Assembly: GCF_914767665.1 (NCBI RefSeq)
Contig: NC_059504.1
Coordinates: forward strand, 42,997,720 to 43,061,719
Source of the DNA: Harmonia axyridis
Lineage: Eukaryota; Arthropoda; Insecta; Coleoptera; Coccinellidae
DNA: 64,000 bases
Direction: 5' to 3'
The stretch's first letter is position 1, and each line of letters opens with the position of its first letter. A model generated the notes under the pieces. That model made no database searches and was not told where the DNA came from. It worked only from the letters and a program-made list of their open reading frames with translations. The translations under genes were made by a program, and so were the position numbers. Shown here in pieces: positions 55,601 to 64,000 of this stretch.

Positions 55601-57087
55601 ACCCTCAGATGGACGATTATATCGACCATAATCTACCCCTAATGCACGAAACCTTTATTTTTGTAATAAGTTTTCACAATTTTCACAAGTTCGAAAGTAG
55701 ACGAATTGTCCATGAATGGCAAACTTTCAACTGGTCATATGACCCATCAGATGACTGTTCTGTACGATATGTTATTAATTTCAGGGTTGTGAAATATGGA
55801 CCAAAACATCATTATATTACATCTAAAGTGTAACGAGCACCATTGTAAAAAGTAAAAAAATTCTTTTGTCTGGTAATTTTTGCGCTTGCAACTTTTTAGA
55901 TATGTAGAATCTAAAAACGTCTATACAGCTCCTCTTATAGATTTAACGTTCTCATTTGTATGATTTATAGTAAGGTTAAATAATAATTTTTTTCGTGTTA
56001 TATACGTGTGAAAATTTTTTTGTATTGTTTCTTCTTACCAATGTAACTATTAGTGAGCACTTTTTTTGAGTTTGTCTTGGAATTTACTTCATTGATATAA
56101 ATAAACATGATAATCACGTACTTAATGCTAATTATTTCTTAATTCTAATATACACAATACGAAAAGAATATCCTTTGTTTGAATTCTTCCCTGACAAAAC
56201 ATTTCAGCAGCACGAAGTACAGAGAGGCATATCCTCCTGACGTTTCATGTAACTTTCAGTTCGGAAGTTTCATTGAAAGAAAAAAGGAGGCAGGTCTTGC
56301 ACACCATAACATGCACCTGGGACTGAGCTGGGTATTCAACTTTTGATATATATACGGCATATCAAGACCATTTTCAACACACGGCGAAATCGCTTTTATA
56401 TAATAATAAAGAAAGAGGGATTATTTTATTTCACGAAAGGAATCCTCTAAAGCCTCGCTTGCTAGAGCTTGAATAGAGGAGAATAAAGGAGAACATTACC
56501 CATCAAGCTCGCATTGAGCCACACAGTCACACAAATCTTACGCTCACGTTTTTCCGATAAATTTCTTCCTCAAATCTTGATATGAATAAAATGCGCGAAC
56601 ATCAGTTTCGGTTTCGCAGTTTGAGGGAAACGATTTGTGATTTCTATTGATTTTGAAGAGCGACTGGGTGCATATACTAGTTTTCACTGAAGGAAAATAT
56701 GTACACCGGAAAAATTGGAAGAACGGACAAACACTCAACGAATTTTGATTTTGAAAAATAACAAATAAAACGGCTGATATTTGGAAATAATTGATGAAAA
56801 GAAAAGTAAGTACAATTTCCAATAGAGTAATAATGTATCAGCAATAGAAAACTGCCATCAACATAACCATTGTCAGACAGAAGGTCTCCACGCCACTACA
56901 TAGGAATCATAATTGAAAGTAACCCAAGGAGAATGCATGTCATCAAGAGAGGATAGCGATAAACGATATAGCGAATTTTGATTTTTTTTAATTTTCTCTT
57001 GCACCCTGTACAATTTTTTGAAATGTAGCTTGATTACTCGAGAACATAACTGTTCAGATACCGTCCTCATTCACTTCCTTTGATATA
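55601..57087. other. No gene recognised
   Basis: A TATA-like TATATATACGGC near 56346, followed about 30 bases on by TCAAC, was noted but no coding sequence follows. The rest is AT-rich. Confidence 0.35.
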
Positions 57088-57712
57088 CAGGGTGTTTCCT
57101 AAACATGCGGCAAAAATTCAGGGGGTTTTTCCTTGGACTATTTTAAGCATGTTTTGTCCTTGGATGATTTTTGAAAAACCTCTTTGTTTCGAAGATACAG
57201 GGCGAACAACATTTTTCATATTTTTAAAATTAATAATAGTTTAAATAAAAATGCGTACCGCACTGTGTTTACTAAGTAGGTACAATTTATTTTTAAATTT
57301 GTTTAACAACATTCCAATTACTAAACCCCTTAGATTATTTCCTATGGGGCCATCTAAAATCATTAGTTTATACCACTCCAGTAGAAAATGTGGAAGACTT
57401 GCGAAATCGGATCATTGCTGGGTGTAACTTAATAAGAAATGATCCTGGTGTTTTTGAAAGGGTTCGGCAGTCAATGAGGAGAAGAGTGGATGCTTGTATG
57501 CTGGCTAGAGGTGGTCATTTTCAACAGTTTTTGTAGGTTGAGTTGAATTTTCATGTAATTTTTCATAATAAAATGTTATTATCTGAAATTTTGTTTCCCC
57601 TATATCTTCGAAACAAATAGGTTTTTCAAAAATCATCAAAGGACAAAATATTCTTAGAATAGTCCAAGGAACAACCCCCTGAATTTTTGCCGCATGTTTA
57701 GGAAACACCCTG
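57088..57712 (+). mobile_element. Tc1/mariner element with ~120-bp inverted ends, internally deleted (625 bp)
   Basis: CAGGGTGTTTCCTAAACATG after TA (57086-57087) and its inverted partner ending CACCCTG before TA (57713-57714). The inverted similarity runs about 120 bp inward (CGGCAAAAATTCAGGGGG, CTTGGACTATT, GATTTTTGAAAAACC, TTTGTTTCGAAGATA). Between them only the last 70 codons of a transposase remain. Confidence 0.85.
57324..57536 (+). pseudogene. Tc1/mariner transposase C-terminus
   Basis: An open 70-codon stretch ending in TAG: NPLDYFLWGHLKSLVYTTPV (containing the third catalytic Asp in LDYFLW), then EDLRNRIIAGCNLIRNDPGV and VRQSMRRRVDACMLARGGHF. This is the normal end of the family's transposase. 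Everything upstream, including the DNA-binding domain and the first two Asp residues, is deleted, and there is no start codon context. Non-autonomous. Confidence 0.75.
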
Positions 57713-57929
57713 TATAGGTACGAGGTTGAACAAAAAAATTAAAAGTAAGGTTTCATGCAGAACACCCAAACAATATTTGCAAAACTCAGATTTTGTTTAA
57801 TCTTTTCTGTACTTGTCCCTCCATAAATTTATTGCATTACCTTAATTCTGATTCTGAGAGACATTGCAGCACTTTATATGATACTTACCGTTGTGGAATG
57901 AGAAATTGATGTTTTGAATCTCAAAGCTC

Positions 57930-58530
57930 TTAAGAGAGATCTATACCGTTTCAGAAATTAGTAAGCTTTAAGTTACGATAGGGACCATCGATTTATATGA
58001 AGTTTTCACTATTATTCATTTCAAAGAGTTCGTCATTGCGGAAAGTTTATTTTATTTAATTTAAAATTTTATTAAAATATACAAGTCTTGACAACGGCAC
58101 ATAATGCGGTTGTTCTAAAATTAAAAATGAGGACGTAAAAACGTATTTTGAATTCTTACATGTGGTAGTGTAGTGAATCTGATTGCCAGAGAGGTGACGT
58201 TATGGGTGTCGCGCTACACTCTACTTCGGCCTCGGAGGGTTTATGGGGGTCACCGCGTTGCAGCAGAGTCACCTCTCCACGATGGTGTGAGAGAGTATCT
58301 TAGGCAGAGATCGTCCAGCAGCGAAATCGGGTCGAAACACCGTAAACCCTTGAGAGAGGGCGCACCTACAACATTTGGCACTAGAAAGTCTCGCCATAGT
58401 TGAAAAGCATGGTGAATCAAAGGAGAGTTCAAAATTGCTTCATTCATCCTGAAAAATGATGGGATGGGATCTCAGAAACGCTTGAGAGAAGGAGTAGTTT
58501 GAGTTAAGATCACGAGAATGTCATGTGGTG
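57930..58530. repeat. Repeat R, copy 3, with a 228-bp insert
   Basis: Matches copies 1 and 2 before 58168 (ACCATCGATTTATATGAAG, TTTTCACTATTATTCATTTC, ACATGTGGTAG) and after 58397 (AAAATTGCTTCATTCATCCTGAAAA, GATCACGAGAATG). It ends at the GTCATGTGGTGTGAACCCCCTC boundary (58519-58540), the same kind of boundary as at 5510. Confidence 0.7.
58169..58396. mobile_element. GC-rich insert in repeat R copy 3 (solo-LTR-like)
   Basis: Absent from the other two R copies. It starts TG and ends CA, and TAG is found on both sides (58166-58168 and 58397-58399). It is markedly GC-richer than the host repeat and contains an internal inverted pair GAGAGGTGAC / GTCACCTCTC. Open frames run on both strands but are unrecognised. 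It may be a solo LTR or a captured genomic fragment. Confidence 0.4.
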
Positions 58531-58540
58531 TGAACCCCCT

Positions 58541-61500
58541 CTTGATGTTAATTTTATTTGGTACACTAAACCAGAAGTAACATATTTTCCATGAAAAAGT
58601 TAATTGGATTGAGGTTTTCAGTAATCATTTTTTAACCAATGAACAGAAATATTAATACAATAAAAAGTCGTTCATCGTATTGATGAGTTGTTTTCAATGA
58701 ATCAAGGAACAACCATTAACCCAATGACATGTTAATTATTCATGTTCGGTTTATTACTCGATCCGTTTAGTTGTATCTATAATGTCCATTGAAATTGTCT
58801 GGAGCAATTAATGTACGACTCTATACATCTACTGAAAAAAGTTCTTCTATCGCAATTATTAAAAAAAAAGAATGTACAGAAAAGATGAGGCAACATCTAA
58901 GGAGTCCTAAACATTCTCGTTTGTCAACCATTCCCTCAACCCTCAACAGTGTGTTCTGAATAAAAGCTAACTTTTCACTTTTGTTTGTTCTTCCCTGTAT
59001 ATAAAGAACAAAGTAACTGCGGACGGCATTTGAAAGGTTATTTTCCCGAGGAATCAAGCTACAATTAAAACAAATGCTTACATAGGCCAAATGCTTCAAG
59101 ACGAAATGAACTATAAACTTCTTAGAGATTTCGTCTGTTCTCCTAATTTTTCCACTGTGTATGAGTGAAACATTTTAGGTATTGAAATAATCGATATGAC
59201 AGTATTTCAGTTTCAGAAAATACTGGCAATTATTCAATAAATTACCAGTATCATTTTACAGTACAAAGCACTGAGGGGAAAAAGCATTCTATTTCATTGG
59301 TATTAAGTCTACTATTTTTCATGCAATATGGTACAGAAACTTTCATTTTTGAGTAGAAAACAGTAATTTAGAAACACAAAACCTATGATTCATTGAATAA
59401 TTGTCAGCATTTTTTTATTTAATTGTGATTAAATATTGTGAAAAAATAATAATTTGTTAGCTCTCTGCTGGTGTTGCTTCATTAACCCATCTTTGCTCAT
59501 TTTAATTTTAATAATGAGAAACGGTTTCTACGTCCAGTATTCAATTTTGATATTTGGTAGAACGTTTTCGACTAAACAGCCATATTCAGTACCACTAAAA
59601 AGTAAAAAAAGAACAAATTAAGCAACAATTCGAGACTTGAGTATGCCAACTACTTACTCGTCCAAAAATACATTATTTGTTCGAAGCGTTGATAACGAAA
59701 AAACAGAAAGACAATGACAATCCACCAAGTCAAAAGTGAAAAAACGAAGGAAACATAACATACGTGAAGAATTGCCTCAGTGTAAGAATCGTATAATCAG
59801 TCGAGTAGAAACAAACAAAATAAAAAATACAGAGAAATAAAGATATATAAAACAAGAAAACGAGGACCATAAACGAGTAGGCAGCACGTAAAAACAATCT
59901 TAACAGAGGGTTGTAGTTTTGTTCAAATTTAAGTTCAAGTAAGTATCGTTCATTGGCGATATTTCATCTTCAATATGTATATTATTCAAGAAGTCTATCT
60001 TGGTATAATTCTTCTTGTTTATCTGCAAAAAAATTCTCGCAATCTGATGTGGACTGAATGTGTGTCCGCTGAAAGTCATTTCAATTAAAAATTTTTCTTT
60101 GGCCTATTCTACACACTTGTATCAATGCCCTATTCATGAAGAGGGATATGTACTGAAATCATGCGCTCAGTTTGAAAATAAAAATATCGAATATACCCCT
60201 CGCAAAAACGCTTCCTCCACATCCATCTATCTTGTTGTACATCCACATTCAATGCGGAGGAAAACTCATCCGCCTAGATTTATTCTTCCTCCAGATAGAA
60301 TAGTATTTTCTATTCCTTAAACAAATTAAATCGTATAAATCGATAAGGGTCGGAGAGGGTTGTAAGCGTATAAAATACACCCTATGAATTTTAAGGAAAC
60401 TGCAAGAGATACGATTTGGTTACTTGATTTGAATTGGTAATAAAATTGGAAAAACAAAATTCAGTCTGATTTATGGTCGCATTATATGAAGCAAAAAATA
60501 ATACCGCTGACTAAAGAGAATTTATCGAGCCTGTTTATGCTTCGTTGTCGAGGGAAGAATACTATTTTCGATCTTTGCTGGGAATAACGGCTTAGGATTA
60601 GGAAACTTTGGGCATATTCAATGTAGCAAAACAAAGATACGTCATCTTTCACTATGAGGATTAAATAGTCACTTCAAGAAATTCGCAAACAAATTGAATT
60701 TTACTAATGGATTGGGATACGATGAAAATTCATCACAAAGTAGGTATATCTAATAATCTTTTCACCTCAAGAAATACTCTAATTACGAAGTATTTTTTTT
60801 TGTTATTTTTAGCTTATGCTGTTTCAGGTTTCATCTACATATTTCATAGAAATGTATAATAAGTTTCTTTCTGATATTGTATGGGGACAAAATATTAAAG
60901 GTGGTATCTTTTCAAAATCCCACACTGTATTAAAAAAAAGGAACAGTGCTTCTACGTCTTTTAGTGCTTAAAAGCCAAAAAGTTCTGATTTTCTCAACGC
61001 AAGCATAAGAGTTCTAACTATTATGTTAAGGTATATTTTCGGTGACAAGAATATTTTTTCTATACAGGACCTTTGTCTATATTAAGTATTTCTAGGGAAA
61101 TAATCTTTTATCTTTATTTATTAATGAATTGATTTCTTGATTGTGAAAATCGCCTTATATTCGTCAATAATTTAAATTCTCATTCATAGTGAAGTACCAA
61201 TAATCAGTTAATTATATTATGTGATCACAAGGATGATTTCCTAGATACTTTGTATTATATGGCAGGTTAATCCGGATATAGGATACATCATAGAAGATAA
61301 GGCTTCATTAAAATTTAATATCTTTGAACGAAAACGTTTAATAAAATTAAGAGAAGGGGACTAATAGCAGTTTTATACATCAATCCCTTAATTGACAACA
61401 TGTGTTTTTTTGGAATCAGGATTCAGGGTAATATTTCTGCACAAATAGGAATAATAATATTTCACGAAATATTCACTTGTATTGTACCAAAATTATTGGT

Positions 61501-61860
61501 TTACAGGTCAAAACCTACAATCAAATCTGAATTTTTGCTATCATTTTCTTTCGAATATAATATTTACAGTTACAATTCTAAAATTATTATTGAATACCGT
61601 TGCTTAATATTGTCAGTCATACATGATAAACACTGCCATGGTTGGTCAGTTGGAATTCCATCCTGCAATGAATGTTAATTGTACAGACATAGTGTTCATG
61701 CTTTTGTTTTTATATTCTAATGATAAACCTTTGAAAGAGTCCTAGAAAAAAAAAGGAAACATTATAGAGGAACAGTGCCTTAATTTCAATGATGATAAAT
61801 ATATCAATTTCTAATTCAAGTTTGAAAGTTTCAGAAATTGTAATCTTCCGGGGTCATTTT
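58541..61860. other. Long AT-rich stretch, no gene recognised
   Basis: No coding frame with a recognisable domain, no paired repeat and no transposon terminus was found in 3.3 kb. Frames at 58821-59099 (minus), 60060-60320 and 61400-61678 (plus) are treated as chance. Confidence 0.4.
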
Positions 61861-62300
61861 TATTTTTCAGTTCGCGAAGATGTCGCTTGCTTATATTGCT
61901 TTTAGAGCATGGTTTTCAGTCGTTTTATTGAACGCTTACGCTCGTCCTGGAAGTCTGTGAGTCCAAAAAAACCATTTTCGGGCGTGTTGCGTACAATATT
62001 TGTTCGGCAACCGTGTAGAATAACACTATCGCTGCTGCTTTCCATATTTTATTGCGATTGCGATCAAAAAACATGGAAATTGTTGACTGTGTTGAATTGT
62101 GAAGTGTCAGCCGTTTTCTCGGTTGCTATAGTAATGATCAAAAAAATATACCTACCAAGATTTTCATATTCACAATGACACAAACGACGTGATTCTTTTC
62201 CGGCCTAGTCCGGGAAGTACGTACTTTCCGGACTAGGCCGGGAAATGCTACTTTCTCAGAGAAAAAGCGTCCGGGAAGTGAGCATTTCCCGGACTATTGC
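61861..62300. repeat. Unidentified element with palindrome cluster
   Basis: An 89-codon plus frame (61909-62178) has GC-richer 5' codons but no recognisable domain. It is followed by an imperfect ~46-bp palindrome centred at 62220/62221 (TTCCGGCCTAGTCCGGGAAGTAC / GTACTTTCCGGACTAGGCCGGGAA) and a second hairpin, GTCCGGGAA near 62270 with TTTCCCGGAC near 62285. Both share the word GTCCGGGAA. Possibly the end of an undescribed repeat. Confidence 0.4.
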
Positions 62301-62439
62301 CGAAAAAAGTATCTAACAATAATTTGCTCAATTGTAATTCCAAATATTCATTATGAAAACTTCTAAAGAACAAGTCGATGACATACAGCATCTTAGAGGA
62401 AGAGGCAGATTTCAGTATTGACCCTATACTCAATATTCG

Positions 62440-62960
62440 CATCAATTACACAAATTTCCAATAAAGGAGGATCCCCGCATCCAGTTCACCCCGTCATTAT
62501 ATCGGATGTCCCAGAACAACACGCCCGTCACGTCTTCCAAGATCCTCGCCCATTCATCACCATCCAAGACAATAATAATAATTGATAATCGCAGAAGCGG
62601 AAATGGCAGGTTCTTCTCCGGCACCCCCCTCCCTGCCTCGAAGAAGGGCAAAACAAGATGACAAAACGGACAGTTCTACTTGAGAAACGCATATATCAAC
62701 GATTCCCGGTAGTGGCGGAAGACCTACGGGGGTTGAAAGGAATAGTTTCGGCGTGGAGGGTTGTGAAGGAGGAATGTAGTTACGTAAGTCGACGATTTAT
62801 GCCGTTCTAATACCCTAGCAACTACTGGCGGCGGTAAACCGTCTCTTTTAAAATCGATATGGTTGTTTTGCACGAATGTTCGGCGTAAGACATAGGCGTA
62901 GAGAGGAATGGGGACCGGAAGTGTTAGTTTTGGATGGGAATTTTCAACTATGTTATTTAG
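62440..62960. other. GC-richer tract, unidentified
   Basis: Slightly GC-richer than its surroundings, with open frames on the minus strand (62651-62442 and 63038-62724) that I do not recognise and that lack clear splice context. Confidence 0.25.
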
Positions 62961-63621
62961 CAATATATTTCTTTCATTAAATAATTTTTGGTAACTTTCG
63001 ACTTTCAAAAAGAAGCAACATTTGAAGAAAAAAAACATTTTTCAAATGGCTGCATTTTCGATAGCAATGGTCGTATCTCAATTTGAAAAAAAAGCTTTTT
63101 AAAGCTTGAAGTTTATAGTTTAGAGATCTCATGATGAAAAATTTTTCAAACAACGTGTACCGCTCAATCCTATTGAATACAGTGTCTAAAATTTCTGCGA
63201 AATTTTTTCAGTTTTTATTTTTGGCCTACAGACTTGGAAATTTTTTTTCCAACTCAACCACTATATGGATGAGATAACTTGTTTATTCAGCTTCAATATC
63301 CTTTTTTCCAAATTCCGATATGAGCACTTTTTGCCGAAATATCGAACTTTGAATTGAAAAGGACCTTTTTGTCTTTAACCATCAATATCTCACTAATCAA
63401 TGTTTGCACAGAAAATTTAGGGGATGTTTTGAAATCTTGAATTAATTCTCTACAAGAAGTAGCTATCTATGGTATTTTGGGAAGAAATTTTCTTCGTTCT
63501 CTACATTAATTTGAAAAGTTGATAAAAAAGGGCTTTTGGAGGCTTTTTGGATAATCAAGCGCTGAATTGAAAATATCGAAAAATCCATCAATGTTCAGTA
63601 TGCGTTTTACAGTTCAATATT

Positions 63622-64000
63622 GTGACGTGTCGACCTTGAGTAAGCCGGTCACAAGGCTAAATTCGGCTCGCGACTACACTCAGTGAAGATGGGAGTGAGT
63701 TCTTCAAAATTAGATGGAAGGTAATAATGGGCGCCAGGTAGAGATATGCCTGTCTTAAGAATAAATTGCGTACTCCTCTACCAGAGTAGCAGTAAAACAA
63801 ATCACTCAAGTCAAACGTTTAATAAAATTAAAATTAATGCAGTGGTTGATAATAAAAAAAAAAAATAATGACAAAGAAATCTCTTAGTTACCCAAAAGCT
63901 AGAAGAGCTTCCCAAAAACTTAACCTAACACTAAATAAATGCCAGAAGGGCTTCCTATAAATTATAACAACAAATGCCCGAAGGGCTTCCTACAACCTAT
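63622..64000. repeat. Possible LTR or other repeat entering at the window edge
   Basis: A GC-shift begins at TGTGACGTGTCGACC and continues with GGCTCGCGACTACACTC. TGGGCGCCA occurs at 63729-63737. At the far end the word GAAGRGCTTCC recurs three times (about 63903, 63946 and 63978). The sequence is cut by the window edge, so the class is undecided. Confidence 0.3.

Noticed and set aside
56330..56400. Promoter with TATATATACGGC
   Set aside because: No coding sequence, exon or transposon start follows within a plausible distance, and TATA-like words are common at this AT content.
1..64000. CRISPR arrays, operons or bacterial systems
   Set aside because: No regularly spaced short direct repeats with unique spacers were seen and all recognisable genes are eukaryotic transposon families; the short tandem arrays have contiguous units without spacers.

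Overview
The window looks like an insect nuclear chromosome. It is AT-rich and non-coding for the most part, has no operons or compact genes, and is crowded with arthropod-type transposons: BEL/Pao, Tc1/mariner (including a DD41D 'rosa'-like group), hAT, PIF/Harbinger, several LINE fragments and many TA-flanked MITEs. A beetle-like genome is plausible from the LINE C-termini, but the species cannot be named from sequence alone. No rRNA, tRNA or CRISPR array was recognised. The only convincing host-gene sequence is one 150-bp internal exon on the minus strand (3862-4011). Another possible exon lies upstream of it at 4655-4747, so at least the left part of the window is probably intron of a large minus-strand gene.

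Layout. 1-7077: AT-rich sequence with short repeats, the host exon(s), and the first copies of two modular repeat families ('CACGTGG' modules and 'repeat R'). 7078-9488: a decayed Harbinger element, a 153-bp MITE and rosa copy A. 10639-17376: a complete, apparently very young BEL/Pao LTR retrotransposon with one intact 1724-codon gag-pol frame, LTRs differing by one homopolymer base, and a perfect 5-bp target duplication. 17377-23170: repeat S copy 1, MITEs, a mariner relic, a LINE RT relic and a GC-rich island. 23496-27315: two related hAT relics, the first with a 27/28-bp minisatellite. 27640-31330: a LINE 3' end with a tandemly duplicated tail, then mariner relics, one of them split by a non-autonomous hAT with a perfect 8-bp target duplication. 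32624-34283: a 1.66-kb non-coding element with long inverted ends. 35832-44160: a graveyard of LINE and mariner fragments plus rosa copy B, which sits inside repeat R. 45512-51396: an inverted satellite-like array, CACGTGG modules, repeat S copy 2 and rosa copy C with a perfect 120-bp palindrome. 52228-58530: more TA-flanked MITEs, a GC-richer tract, mariner relics and repeat R copy 3 carrying a 228-bp insert. 58531-64000: mostly empty, with a palindrome cluster near 62.2 kb and a possible LTR at the right edge.

How the parts relate. The BEL element is the only element here with an intact coding region and could be autonomous. Everything else is non-autonomous or broken. Rosa copies B and C share the same internal deletion and so descend from one deleted, mobilised progenitor; copy A carries a different deletion. 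Nested insertions (hAT in mariner, rosa B in repeat R, a short retroposed tail in hAT copy 2, a GC-rich insert in repeat R copy 3) give a relative order of insertion. I found no novel multi-gene biological system; the most informative items are the young BEL element, the in-frame host exon and the nested or palindromic TE structures.
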